The translations under genes and the position numbers were made by a program. A DNA stretch of 64,000 nucleotides, from NCBI GenBank assembly GCA_963728835.1, contig CAVSKZ010000002.1, forward strand, positions 992,001 to 1,056,000, written 5' to 3'. This DNA is from VRUE01 sp963728835 (GTDB lineage Bacteria; Actinomycetota; Thermoleophilia; Solirubrobacterales; 70-9). Positions 25,692 to 33,874 of this stretch are shown piece after piece. The number at the start of each line of letters is the position of its first letter. Positions within the stretch are counted from its first letter, which is position 1. The notes under the pieces are model-generated. The model was not told the origin of the DNA, did not search any database, and worked only from the letters and a program-made list of their open reading frames with translations.

Positions 25692-25794
25692 AGCACGGGG
25701 GTTGGCTGTTCTCCCCCTGCATCTGTGCCCCTTTAGTCCGAACTCAACAGTGCCCCCCGGCACATCCCATAGACTCGTTCGCAGGAGGAGGACG

Positions 25795-26601
25795 ATGGTC
25801 GGATCTGCTGTAAACAGGGCATTCCTGCCCGCCAAGTCGCTGTTCGAGCAGGTCGGGGACATGATGATCCTCACCGCTCGCACGCTCGTCTCCGCGGTCA
25901 AGCCCCCGTACCCCTATGGAGAGGAGTTCATCGGCCAGTTCCTCTTCGCCCTCCAGCTCTGCTGGTTCCCGTTGCTCGTCTCCACCGTGGCCTTCGGCTT
26001 CGGCGCCCCGGGCCTGCAGGCGGCCAACTTCCTCTCCCTCTTCGGCGCGCTCGACCGCCTCGGCGGCTTCTTCGTCCTCGCCTCGATCCGCGAGTTCGCG
26101 CCGTTCGTGACCGCCGTGGTCGTCGCCGGCGTCGCCGGCACGGCGATCACCGCCGACCTCGGCGCCCGCAAGATCCGCGAGGAGCTCGACGCCCTGCAGG
26201 TGCTCGGCGTCGACCCGATCAAGAACCTGGTCGTGCCGCGCTTCCTCGCCCTGATGCTGATCACCGGCCTGCTCGACATCTACGCCCTGGTCTTCGGGAT
26301 CAGCGGCGGCATCATCACCGAGCTCCTCTACAAGCAGCCGCTCGGCGGCTTCCTCGCCACCCTCTTCTCCAACGCCTCGATCACCGACCTCTGGGGCTCG
26401 GTCATCAAGTGCACGCTGTTCGGCGCGATCATCGCCGTCGTCTGCTCCTACAAGGGAATGACCGCGTCTGGGGGCGCGGCGGGCGTCGGCCGCGCCGTCA
26501 ACCAGGCGGTCGTCATCTCCTTCATGGGCGTCTTCGCCTTCAACTACGCCTTCACCCAGACCCTGCTCGCCACCAACCCGGAGCTGCAGACGATCCGATG
26601 A
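25795..26601 (+). CDS. YrbE/MlaE-family ABC permease, first of pair
   Basis: 268 residues from ATG 25795, fixed by AGGAGGAGG just upstream; the longer open frame is an artefact. About six transmembrane helices. The cytoplasmic coupling motif 'ADLGARKIREELDALQVLGVDPI' is diagnostic of MlaE/YrbE permeases, as is the 'TASGGAAGVGRAVNQAVV' end. These permeases pair with an Mkl/MlaF-type ATPase and MCE proteins to move lipids or sterols across the envelope. It is followed 13 bases later by a second, paralogous permease and then the ATPase, so the three form one operon. No MCE-domain gene is present in the window. Confidence 0.92.
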   Translation: MVGSAVNRAFLPAKSLFEQVGDMMILTARTLVSAVKPPYPYGEEFIGQFLFALQLCWFPLLVSTVAFGFGAPGLQAANFLSLFGALDRLGGFFVLASIREFAPFVTAVVVAGVAGTAITADLGARKIREELDALQVLGVDPIKNLVVPRFLALMLITGLLDIYALVFGISGGIITELLYKQPLGGFLATLFSNASITDLWGSVIKCTLFGAIIAVVCSYKGMTASGGAAGVGRAVNQAVVISFMGVFAFNYAFTQTLLATNPELQTIR

Positions 26602-26614
26602 CCGCGGAGACGGC

Positions 26615-27412
26615 ATGAACGCCTGGCTCGAGGTCCCGCGCGGCTGGCTCGACTCCTTCGGGGAGATCGCCCGCTTCGGCTCTCGCATCGCCGGCCTCGT
26701 CTACAGCGGCCGCGTCCTGCGCTTCTTCGGCGAGAGCCTGCGCCAGGCCGGCATCCTGATCCTCGGCTCGGCGCTGATCATCTGGGGCCTCGTCTTCATC
26801 CTCGGCCTGCAGTGCGGGATCGAGGGCGCCTACCTGCTGCGCGCCCAGGGCGCGCCCGCCTACGCCGGCGTCTTCTCGGCCTGGTGCGACCTGCGCGAGA
26901 TCATGCCCTACGCCTTCGGCTACATGCTGGCGGCCAAGGTCGGGACCGGGATCGTCGCCGAGCTCGGCGCTATGCGGATCTCCGACGAGATCGACGCGCT
27001 CGAGGTGATGGGCGTGCCCCCCGTCACCTTCCTCTGCGCGACCCGCCTGCTCGCCGCCTGGATCGCCTTCCCCTTCATGTACCTGGTCGGGATCGGGATC
27101 ATGTACTTCGCCAGCTACCTCGCCGTCGTCCAGCAGATCGGCGACGTCTCCTCGGGCGGCTACCTGCTGATCTTCTGGCTGTTCCAGAATCCGCCGGACC
27201 TGATGTTCAGCCTGATCAAGGGCATGTTCATGGCGACCGCCATAGTCATGGTCGGCTGCTATTACGGCTACACGGCGTCGGGCGGCCCGGTCGGGGTCGG
27301 CACCGCCACCGCGAAGTCGATGGTCCTCAACATCGTCTTGGTTCACATCATCGGGATGCTGGGCACCCTGGTCTTCTGGGGGGCCAACCCGCGAGCGCCG
27401 ATAGGAGGCTGA
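26615..27412 (+). CDS. YrbE/MlaE-family ABC permease, second of pair
   Basis: 265 residues from ATG 26615. Same fold as the preceding gene: hydrophobic helices and the coupling helix 'AELGAMRISDEIDALEVMGVPPV', ending 'TASGGPVGVGTATAKSMVLNIV'. The two different permeases suggest a heterodimeric transporter as in Mce systems (YrbEA/YrbEB) rather than the MlaE homodimer of Gram-negatives. The N-terminal 40 residues precede the first helix and are amphipathic. The ATPase gene begins eight bases after the stop. Confidence 0.92.
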   Translation: MNAWLEVPRGWLDSFGEIARFGSRIAGLVYSGRVLRFFGESLRQAGILILGSALIIWGLVFILGLQCGIEGAYLLRAQGAPAYAGVFSAWCDLREIMPYAFGYMLAAKVGTGIVAELGAMRISDEIDALEVMGVPPVTFLCATRLLAAWIAFPFMYLVGIGIMYFASYLAVVQQIGDVSSGGYLLIFWLFQNPPDLMFSLIKGMFMATAIVMVGCYYGYTASGGPVGVGTATAKSMVLNIVLVHIIGMLGTLVFWGANPRAPIGG

Positions 27413-27420
27413 GTACTCTC

Positions 27421-28338
27421 ATGTCAATGGACGAGCCCAGGACCGACGAGCAGCAGGCGAGCAGCGGCCCTTACGTCAGCGACGACGGGTCGATCATGGG
27501 GCGCGACTTCGTCATTCCCGGCGTCGACCCGGCCGAGTCCGACCCCTACCGCTTCCACACCGGTCGCAAGCGCGACCACGGCGGCACCGACGCGATCGAG
27601 ATCATCGACCTGGTCAAGCAGTTCGGCCGCGCCCGCATCCTCAACGGCCTCAACCTCGGCTTGCCCGAGGACCAGGTCTCGATGGTGCTCGGCCCCTCGG
27701 GCACCGGCAAGAGCGTCCTGATCAAGCACATCGTCGGCCTGCTCTACCCCGACTCCGGAGACGTGCTCGTGCACGGCGAGTCGATCCCGAACATGACCGA
27801 CGACGAGCTCTTCGAGGTGCGCAAGAAGTTCGGCCTGCTGTTCCAGGACGGCGCTCTCTTCGGCTCGATGAACATCTACGACAACACCGCCTTCCCGCTG
27901 CGCCAGCACACCGACAAAAGCGAGGAGGAGATCGGCGAGATAGTCAACCGCCGGCTCAAAGAGGTCGGGCTGATCGAGGCCGTCTACAAGATGCCCAACG
28001 AGCTCTCCGGCGGCATGCGCAAGCGCGCCGGCTTCGCCCGGGCACTGGTGCTGGAACCGGCGATCGTGATGTTCGACGAGCCGGACTCGGGACTCGACCC
28101 GGTGCGCACGGCGCTGCTCTGCGAGCTGGTCCGCGAGGTGCACGAGGAGAACGGCGGCTGCTACCTGGTGATCAGCCACGACCTCAACACCGCGCGGCGG
28201 ATCTCCGACTTCATCGCTGTGCTCTGGAACGGCAAGATCGTCGAGTCGGGGCCCAAGGAGGAACTGTTCGACTCCGAGAACCGCTTCGTGCACCAGTTCC
28301 TGAACGCGGACGTGAGCGGTCCGCTCTCGATGGACTGA
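27421..28338 (+). CDS. Mkl/MlaF-type ABC transporter ATPase
   Basis: About 305 residues from ATG 27421, 12 bases after AGGAGG; the longer open frame upstream is shadow of the permease gene. Walker A GPSGTGKS (about 91), Q-loop LLFQDGALFGSMNIYDN, signature LSGGM (about 195), Walker B IVMFDEPDSGLDP (about 215) and switch histidine in ISHDL are all intact. The FQDGALF and LSGGMRKR patterns place it with MlaF/Mkl lipid-transport ATPases. An acidic, low-similarity N-terminal extension of about 55 residues precedes the domain. It energises the two upstream permeases on the cytoplasmic face. Confidence 0.93.
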   Translation: MSMDEPRTDEQQASSGPYVSDDGSIMGRDFVIPGVDPAESDPYRFHTGRKRDHGGTDAIEIIDLVKQFGRARILNGLNLGLPEDQVSMVLGPSGTGKSVLIKHIVGLLYPDSGDVLVHGESIPNMTDDELFEVRKKFGLLFQDGALFGSMNIYDNTAFPLRQHTDKSEEEIGEIVNRRLKEVGLIEAVYKMPNELSGGMRKRAGFARALVLEPAIVMFDEPDSGLDPVRTALLCELVREVHEENGGCYLVISHDLNTARRISDFIAVLWNGKIVESGPKEELFDSENRFVHQFLNADVSGPLSMD

Positions 28339-28365
28339 GGCTCTCGCCGTGCTCGGAGGCGGGCG

Positions 28366-29022
28366 GTGAGGGATCGCTACTCGCTCGCGGTCGGGCTGCT
28401 TTTCGCGGTGGTGATCGCGATCGCCCTGGTCAACACGCTTGGGTCCGAGGACGAAGGCACGCTCGGGCTCGATCGGCTTCCTCCCCGCTGGGCCCTGCCG
28501 GAGTTTGCTGTGCCGCGGGCGGCGGGTCCCCTGGAAGGGGACGCCAACGTCGCCCAGGACGATTGCGAGACCTCGCAGGCGCCCTGTCCCGAGGGCGCCC
28601 GGCGGGCTCCCGCCTGCGACATCCGCACGCCCGGCGCGATCCGGGTTTGCGATTTCTTCGGGCGGCCGCTGGTGCTCTCGTTCTGGTTCTCCCAGGGGGG
28701 CGACTGCGTCGCTCAGCAGGACGTGCTCGATCGCGTCTACGCGCGCTACCGTGGGCGCGTGGGCTTCCTCTCGCTGAACGTGCGCGACGACCGCGACGGG
28801 GTTCGCGAGTCGATCCGGCGCCACGGCTGGCGGATGCCGGTCGGCTATGACCGCGACGGGGCGGTGGCCGGCCTCTACCGCGTGGGCGGCTGTCCGACCT
28901 TTGCCTTCGCCTACCCCGGCGGGACCATCCAGGACGCGAGCATCGGCGAGATGACGGAGGCTCGGCTCGATGCTCGCGTGGAGCGGCTGCTGCGGGCGAC
29001 CCGCGCTGCGGAGGCGGGCTGA
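28366..29022 (+). CDS. Membrane-anchored thioredoxin-like (TlpA/redoxin) protein, altered active site
   Basis: 218 residues from GTG 28366 with GGAGG at 28355-28359. One N-terminal transmembrane helix anchors an extracytoplasmic domain. The thioredoxin-like fold is indicated by VCDFFGRPLVLSFWFSQGGDC, a VGFLSLNVRDD strand and the cis-proline motif GGCPTFAFAYPGG. The expected CxxC is replaced by SQGGDC, leaving one cysteine, so a normal dithiol exchange is not possible within that motif. Extra cysteines in the N-terminal linker (DDCETSQAPC, PACDIR) or before the cis-proline might substitute. It lies 28 bases after the ABC ATPase in the same direction and may belong to that operon. Confidence 0.8.
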   Translation: MRDRYSLAVGLLFAVVIAIALVNTLGSEDEGTLGLDRLPPRWALPEFAVPRAAGPLEGDANVAQDDCETSQAPCPEGARRAPACDIRTPGAIRVCDFFGRPLVLSFWFSQGGDCVAQQDVLDRVYARYRGRVGFLSLNVRDDRDGVRESIRRHGWRMPVGYDRDGAVAGLYRVGGCPTFAFAYPGGTIQDASIGEMTEARLDARVERLLRATRAAEAG

Positions 29023-29024
29023 TC

Positions 29025-29693
29025 GTGGCGGGGCAGGCGGCCGGCTCCGACCTGGGCTGGGACCCGGCACCCGAGCAGGGCAGGGTCGCCCCCCGCATCG
29101 CCGAGGAGTTCCCGGGGCTCGGGATCGCCTGGATCGAGGTCGACGGCGGCTCCGGACGCAGCTCCGAGTCGGCCCGCATGCGCCTGCGGACGCTCTCGGA
29201 CCGCTTCTACGGCGGCCACGCGATCCACATGCGCGAACAGCCGATCCCCTGGGCCTACCGGGTCTTCTTCCGCCAGATCGGACTCGACCCCGACCGCACC
29301 CGCACGCCGGTCGAGCAGCTTGCGCTGGACCGGCTCCACGACGGCGCCTTTGTCACACACGGCATGCCCGACGACGCGCTGACGATCGCGATCGCGGAGA
29401 CGGGCGTCGCGGTTCGCGCCTTCGATTCCGATCGGCTGCAGGGGCGGCTCTGCATCCGCGATTCCGCGCCCGGAGAGGCGCTGCCCGGAAAACCGGCCGA
29501 GCTCGAGCAGGGAACGCTGACGATCGCCGACGAGGGCGGGCCCGTCGAGCTGCTGTTCGGCGGGACCGCCGAGCGCGGCGCCGGCCGCGAGACGCGGCGG
29601 ATCACGCTCGCCGCGGTGCAGGTCAAGGGCGTGCCCCAGGCCGCGGTCTACGAGGCGCTCTGGATCGCCTCCTCGACCATCCAGGCTGCTTGA
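29025..29693 (+). CDS. B3/B4 (tRNA-synthetase beta-like) domain protein
   Basis: 222 residues from GTG 29025, two bases after the preceding stop. The sequence fits the B3/B4 domain of phenylalanyl-tRNA synthetase beta (COG3382-type): 'EEFPGLGIAWIEV', 'IPWAYRVFFRQIGLDPDRTRTPVEQL', 'GQ/DRLQGRLCIRDSAPGE'-like and 'GVPQAAVYEALWIA' segments. Free-standing members may edit or bind misacylated tRNA or amino acids, but the activity is not established. Cytosolic; no signal or membrane segment. Confidence 0.75.
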   Translation: MAGQAAGSDLGWDPAPEQGRVAPRIAEEFPGLGIAWIEVDGGSGRSSESARMRLRTLSDRFYGGHAIHMREQPIPWAYRVFFRQIGLDPDRTRTPVEQLALDRLHDGAFVTHGMPDDALTIAIAETGVAVRAFDSDRLQGRLCIRDSAPGEALPGKPAELEQGTLTIADEGGPVELLFGGTAERGAGRETRRITLAAVQVKGVPQAAVYEALWIASSTIQAA

Positions 29694-29705
29694 CCCTGGT
29701 CTCGG

Positions 29706-29752
29706 TTCCGGTGCGCTTTATCCCCTTATTAAGGGGGTAAAGCGCACCGGAA
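29706..29752. terminator. Long hairpin terminator
   Basis: Arms TTCCGGTGCGCTTTATCCCC and GGGGGTAAAGCGCACCGGAA (20 bp, one G-T pair) around TTATTAA. It lies 12 bases after the B3/B4 stop. Confidence 0.8.
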
Positions 29753-29774
29753 GGGTGGACTAGACTCGACTGCG

Positions 29775-30269
29775 ATGGTGGACGTTCTTGAAAGAGAGGG
29801 GTTCGCCGAGCTCCAGGTCAGGGGCGACGAGCGCCTCGCCCGGGCCGACCTGCGCCGCCAGATCGGCCGCTTGGAGCAGGAGCTGTCCCGGCTCTCGGCC
29901 GAGGCCTTTCCCCTCTTCTCCGTCGACACGCGCGTCGACGCTCCGTCAGGCCCTCCGCGGGTAGCGGGCCTCGAGCACCTGGAGCGGGTCCGCGATGCCC
30001 TTGCGGTGCGGATCGGCCAGGCCCGACTGGCTCTGCGGGAGCGCGAAGGCCTCCTGACCCGCAACCGCGAGATGCTGCGGCGGATGCAGGCCTCGCCGGC
30101 CGACTACAAGTGGGTGCGCGTCTCCCGTGCCGACATCGGCGAGCACGGGTGTGGCCACTGGCACTCGCGTCCCCGGCTCGGACCGCTGGGGATGCTGATG
30201 GGCTGGTGGCGGATCAAGGTCTCCTCCGGATGCCCATTACCCGGGCGGCTTGCGGCCGTTGAGCGGTAA
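29775..30269 (+). CDS. Conserved coiled-coil protein, unknown function
   Basis: 164 residues from ATG 29775. The first half is a charged helical coiled coil (ARADLRRQIGRLEQELSRLSAEAF and LERVRDALAVRIGQARLALREREGLL). The second half has a conserved-looking C-terminal patch (YKWVRVSRADIGEHGCGHWHSRPRLGPLGMLMGWWRIKVSSGCP) with His/Cys residues that could bind metal. No known family was recognised with confidence. It overlaps the next gene by about 20 bases, indicating co-translation. Confidence 0.7.
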   Translation: MVDVLEREGFAELQVRGDERLARADLRRQIGRLEQELSRLSAEAFPLFSVDTRVDAPSGPPRVAGLEHLERVRDALAVRIGQARLALREREGLLTRNREMLRRMQASPADYKWVRVSRADIGEHGCGHWHSRPRLGPLGMLMGWWRIKVSSGCPLPGRLAAVER

Positions 30270-30690
30270 GGACCCTAAGGGCCAAAGCGGAAAGAGCCGA
30301 AGGCCGGCCGCGGAGGAGAGGCCGCCCGCGCCGTGGGGGGACTTCCCCCTGGCCGAGCTGGCCGTGTTCGCCGGCATCGTCATGCTCGTGATCGGCATCG
30401 TCGGCAGGAGCCCGACCGCGCTGGGGGTGGGCGTTGCCCTCGCGGGGCTCGGCGGTCTCGAGGTCGCGGCGCGCGAGCACTTCGCCGGCTACCGCTCCCA
30501 TACGACCTTGCTCGCCGGCTTCGTCTTCGTCTGCGTCGTCGGCGGGCTCTTCTACCTCGCCGGGCTGATCCTGGCGATCTGCCTGGGGATCGGCGCGGCT
30601 GCGTTCCTCGTCACCTTCTTCGCCCTGAGGCGCGCCTTTCAGCGCGCCTCGGGCGGACTGTCGTTCAAGGTAGGCCGCCTAGGCGGCTGA
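30250..30690 (+). CDS. Small polytopic membrane protein
   Basis: Up to 146 residues; possible starts are TTG 30250 or TTG 30259, both inside the end of the previous gene. A basic, proline-rich N-terminus (about 30 residues) precedes four hydrophobic segments (AELAVFAGIVMLVIGIVG, ALGVGVALAGLGGLEVA, LLAGFVFVCVVGGLFYLAG and ILAICLGIGAAAFLVTFFAL). Function unknown. It ends in a convergent intergenic inverted repeat. Confidence 0.7.
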   Translation: MRPLSGKDPKGQSGKSRRPAAEERPPAPWGDFPLAELAVFAGIVMLVIGIVGRSPTALGVGVALAGLGGLEVAAREHFAGYRSHTTLLAGFVFVCVVGGLFYLAGLILAICLGIGAAAFLVTFFALRRAFQRASGGLSFKVGRLGG

Positions 30691-30785
30691 CGCGGCCAGG
30701 CACCGCCATGCGGCGTCCTCGGTCGCTCGCGTGCAGAGCACGCCACGCTTCCTGCGTCCTTGCCTGGCGGCACCTGGCCGCGTCA
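30688..30785. repeat. Long-range inverted repeat between convergent genes
   Basis: TGACGCGGCCAGGCACCGCCA (arm 1, 30688-30708, given here as two parts: TGACGCGGCCAGG and CCGCCA) pairs with 30765-30785 apart from a CA/CA centre mismatch. A second perfect hairpin GCGTGC-AGA-GCACGC is nested inside. It probably acts as a two-way terminator; a structured RNA is possible. Confidence 0.55.
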
Positions 30786-31154
30786 GACCAAAATCGATTC
30801 TCTGGAGGCCAGCTCGGAGGAGAGGAGGGCGCGCTGGCGGGAGGTCAGGGTTCCGAGGCGCTTGTTCTCGCTGAGCGCGAGGGCGAGCAGGAACTTGCGG
30901 GCGCGGGTGCGGCCCCAGCGGCGCTGACTGGTCAGCAGCTCGGCCAGGGTCATGCTCTCGGTCTCCCAGGGGCACTCGCGGATCACGTCCGCGGCCTCGA
31001 CGTCGCCTCGCGCTATGGAGCGCTTCAGCTCCGCCCTCGCAAGTCGCACCCGGTTCGCACGGGCAAGCGCCTGCATGTGCTGCGGGGCCTTGACCGCGGG
31101 TGCGGTTGTTTGAGCAGGGGCGATCGAAACTGCGTCCACTGGGACTCCTCCCAT
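30783..31154 (-). CDS. mihF: Integration host factor, actinobacterial type (mIHF)
   Basis: 123 residues from ATG 31154, preceded by GGGAGGAG. The last 90 residues (ALARANRVRLARAELKRSIARG...VIRECPWETESMTLAELLTSQRRWGRTRARKFL) match mIHF closely, including the helix-two-turn-helix segment 'LLTSQRRWGRTRA' that contacts DNA and the lysine/arginine-rich first helix. mIHF is a nucleoid-associated DNA-bending protein found in Actinobacteria, essential in mycobacteria. The N-terminal 27 residues are an extra low-complexity tail. Its presence supports the actinobacterial origin of the window. Confidence 0.92.
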   Translation of the reverse strand: MGGVPVDAVSIAPAQTTAPAVKAPQHMQALARANRVRLARAELKRSIARGDVEAADVIRECPWETESMTLAELLTSQRRWGRTRARKFLLALALSENKRLGTLTSRQRALLSSELASRESILV

Positions 31155-31391
31155 TTGGGGGTTGACTGGATAGCTCGTTGCGCCTGACCGGAGATGTGAA
31201 CCTCGGCCTGGTCAAGTCGAGTGCTCCACCGATTCGCTTCCCTGCCCCGGGTTGCGAGCGGCGCGGGGGCCAAGCTATGCGGTGGGTCCTCGGGGGTCAA
31301 CCCGTAGTCGCGCGGTGTTTCCCGGCCCGGTCGCTAAGAGCACCTTTTTCGTAGCGAGCTGGATGCGAGGGAGATCCCGGCGCGGAGGAAA

Positions 31392-32651
31392 CTACCCCGA
31401 GCGGGGTAGTTCGGGAAAGTCTTCGGCAACCCGGGCGATCGTCGCCAGGGCCTCGTCGAGGTGCGCGCGCGTGTGGGTCGCCATCAGGCTGGTGCGAAGA
31501 AGGGCACCGCCGGGCGGCACGGCCGGGTGGATCGCGACGTTGGTGTAGACGCCCGCGTCGAAGAGCGCCTTCCAGAGCAGCACCGCCTGCCAGTCGTCGC
31601 CGACGACGACCGGGACCACCGGCGTGGTGGCGACGGTGCCGTCGGGCAGCGTGCCCGGCTCGATCACCTTCAGGCCGAGGTCGCGCAGCCCCTCGCGCAG
31701 GTAGGCGGCGTTTGCCAGCAGCGCCTCGAACAGCTGCGGCCCGTCGGCGCGGATCACCCGCAGGGCCTCGAGCGCCGCGCCGACCGCCGCGGGCACCGCG
31801 GAGGCGCTGAAGACGAAGGAGCGCGAGGCGATTCGCAGGTACTCGACCACGTCGGCCGGGCCGGCGACGAAGCCGCCGCAGGAGGCGAGGCTCTTGGAGA
31901 AGGTGCCCATGCGCAGGTCGACCTCGTCCTCGAGCCCGAACAGCTCGCAGGCTCCCGCGCCGCGGGCGCCGAGCACGCCGGCCCCGTGCGCCTCGTCGAC
32001 CATCAGCCGTGCGCCGTGGCCCTTGCAGAGTTCGACGATCCGCGGCAGGTCGCAGACGTCGCCCTCCATCGAGAAGACGCCGTCGACGACCACGAGCACG
32101 CCGCCGCCGTCCTCGGCCGCGCGCTGCAGCATCTTCTCCAGCTTGTCCATGCGGTTGTGGCGGAAGGGGCGCAGCTTGGCGCCGGAGAGGCGGCAGCCGT
32201 CGAGGATCGAGGCGTGGTCGCCGGAGTCGACGATCACGGTGTCGCCGGGCTCGAGCAGCGTCCCGATCGTCCCCAGGTTCGCCTGGTAGCCGGTCGAGAA
32301 GACGATCGCGTCCTCGCTCTCCATCCACTCGGCGAGCTCGCGCTCGAGGTCGACGTGCAGCGGTGTCGTCCCGTTCAGCAGGCGCGAGCCGGTGACGCCG
32401 GTGCCATAGGTCTCCAGGGCTTCGCGGGCGGCCTGCTTGACCCTGTCCTCGCCGGTCAGCCCCAGGTAGTTGTTGGAGCCGAGCATGATCGTCTCCCGCC
32501 CCTCCATCTCGACCACGGGGCCGGCCTGCGAGGTGAGCAGGCGGAAGTAGGGCAGGAGGTCGTGCTGCTTGGCCGCTTCCAGCTGCTCGAGGCGGTCGTG
32601 GCTGCGCGCCTTCTCGAAGACGTCAACCGGGACCTTCGCGGTTTCGCTCAT
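31392..32651 (-). CDS. Alpha-oxoamine synthase, serine palmitoyltransferase-like
   Basis: 419 residues from ATG 32651. PLP enzyme of the alpha-oxoamine synthase family, which condenses an amino acid with an acyl-CoA. Visible motifs: GSNNYLGLTG, YGTGVTGSRLLNGT, the PLP-stacking histidine in DSGDHASILDG, VDEAHGAGVLG, and the Schiff-base lysine in GTFSKSLASCGGF (about 253). The N-terminus 'PYFRLLTSQAGPVVEMEGRETIMLGSNNYLG' and 'TFSKSLAS' resemble bacterial serine palmitoyltransferases more than 8-amino-7-oxononanoate synthase (usually TLSKALG) or 2-amino-3-ketobutyrate ligase (TLGKALGG), as I recall those motifs. A GNAT acyltransferase is divergently transcribed 25 bases away. I infer a role in making 3-ketosphinganine; other amino acid or CoA substrates are possible. 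Confidence 0.85.
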   Translation of the reverse strand: MSETAKVPVDVFEKARSHDRLEQLEAAKQHDLLPYFRLLTSQAGPVVEMEGRETIMLGSNNYLGLTGEDRVKQAAREALETYGTGVTGSRLLNGTTPLHVDLERELAEWMESEDAIVFSTGYQANLGTIGTLLEPGDTVIVDSGDHASILDGCRLSGAKLRPFRHNRMDKLEKMLQRAAEDGGGVLVVVDGVFSMEGDVCDLPRIVELCKGHGARLMVDEAHGAGVLGARGAGACELFGLEDEVDLRMGTFSKSLASCGGFVAGPADVVEYLRIASRSFVFSASAVPAAVGAALEALRVIRADGPQLFEALLANAAYLREGLRDLGLKVIEPGTLPDGTVATTPVVPVVVGDDWQAVLLWKALFDAGVYTNVAIHPAVPPGGALLRTSLMATHTRAHLDEALATIARVAEDFPELPRSG

Positions 32652-32676
32652 GGCCAGAGTGTAGGTTCAGCTCCCC

Positions 32677-33813
32677 ATGGCGAGCGTGAGCATCCGGCCG
32701 GTCCGCACCCGTCGCGAGCTGAAGCGCTTCGTCAAGGTCCCCTTCCGCCTGCACCGCGACCACCCGCAGTGGGTCGCCCCGCTGATCTTCGAGCGCATGC
32801 AGTTCCTCGACCGCGGGAAGAACCCGTTCTTCGAGCACGCCGAAGCGGAGTACTTCCTCGCCGAGCGAGACGGTGAGGCGGTGGGTCGCATCACCGCCCA
32901 GATCGACCGCTGCTGGGACGAGACCCAGGGCGGCAATGACGCGATGTTCGGCTTCTTCGAGACCGCCGAGGACCCAGAGGTCGCGGCCGCCCTGCTGGGG
33001 GCCGCCTCCGAGTGGGCGCGGGGCAAGAACCGCAACCGCATCCTCGGGCCGATGGACTTCACCACCAACGACGAGATCGGTCTCTTGATCGAGGGTTACG
33101 AGCGGCGGCCGATGATCCTCGAGAACTGGCATCCGCCTCACTACCTGGGTCTGATCGAAGCGAATGGCTTCGGCAAGGCGATGGACCTGCTGATGTGGGA
33201 GCTCCAGTTCGGCGACCTCAAGGAGGGCGAGCGCTTCGACCCGGCGATCCACGCCGCCGCCGAGAAGGCGCTGCGCGACGAAGGAGTGACGATCCGCAGC
33301 ATCAGCATGCGGAACCTCCCCGACGAGATGCGCGCCTTCAGCGAGGTCTACAACGAGGCCTGGGGCGACAACTGGGGCTTCGTCCCGGCGACGGACGCCG
33401 AGATCGAGTTCCACGCCAAGCTGCTCAAGCAGGTGATCGACGAGGACTGGGCCTACATCGCGGAAAAGGACGGCGACCCGGTCGGCGCCGCCCTCACCCT
33501 TCCCGACGTCAACCAGGCGCTGGCGAAGCTGAACGGGCGCCTGCTGCCGCTCGGCTGGCTCAGGTTCCTGCTGGCCAAGCGCAAGATCGACCAGCTGCGG
33601 GTCCTGGCCCTCGGCGTCAAGCACGCCTACCGCCACACCGGCGTGGCCGCCGGCCTCTACCTCAAGCACCTGGAGACCGCGCAGAGGCCGGGCACGATCG
33701 AAGGCGGCGAGATGGGCTGGATCCTCGAGACCAACGGCCCGATGAACCGGGCGATGGAGGGCATGGGGGGGCGCGTGGTCAAGAAGTACCGGGTCTTCGA
33801 GAAGCACCTTTAG
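32677..33813 (+). CDS. GNAT-family N-acyltransferase, candidate bacterial ceramide synthase
   Basis: 378 residues from ATG 32677. Two GNAT-like halves: 'FVKVPFRLHRDHPQWVAPL' start, 'AEYFLAERDGEAVGRITAQIDR', 'NRILGPMDFTTNDEIGLLIEGYERRPMI' in the first; 'WAYIAEKDGDPVGAALTLPDVN', 'VLALGVKHAYRHTGVAAGLYL' (acyl-CoA-binding-like loop) and 'MGWILETNGPMNRAMEGMGGRVVKKYRVFEK' in the second. This long form resembles the family I recall as including the Caulobacter ceramide synthase bCerS. The divergent serine palmitoyltransferase-like gene supports N-acylation of a sphingoid base. The assignment is an inference; a generic acyltransferase is the safe call. Confidence 0.75.
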   Translation: MASVSIRPVRTRRELKRFVKVPFRLHRDHPQWVAPLIFERMQFLDRGKNPFFEHAEAEYFLAERDGEAVGRITAQIDRCWDETQGGNDAMFGFFETAEDPEVAAALLGAASEWARGKNRNRILGPMDFTTNDEIGLLIEGYERRPMILENWHPPHYLGLIEANGFGKAMDLLMWELQFGDLKEGERFDPAIHAAAEKALRDEGVTIRSISMRNLPDEMRAFSEVYNEAWGDNWGFVPATDAEIEFHAKLLKQVIDEDWAYIAEKDGDPVGAALTLPDVNQALAKLNGRLLPLGWLRFLLAKRKIDQLRVLALGVKHAYRHTGVAAGLYLKHLETAQRPGTIEGGEMGWILETNGPMNRAMEGMGGRVVKKYRVFEKHL

Positions 33814-33874
33814 ATCTGCGCAAGGTGCGGGGTCCGAGGCCTTGGGCGCCGCGGTCATCGCTAAGGTCGAAACG

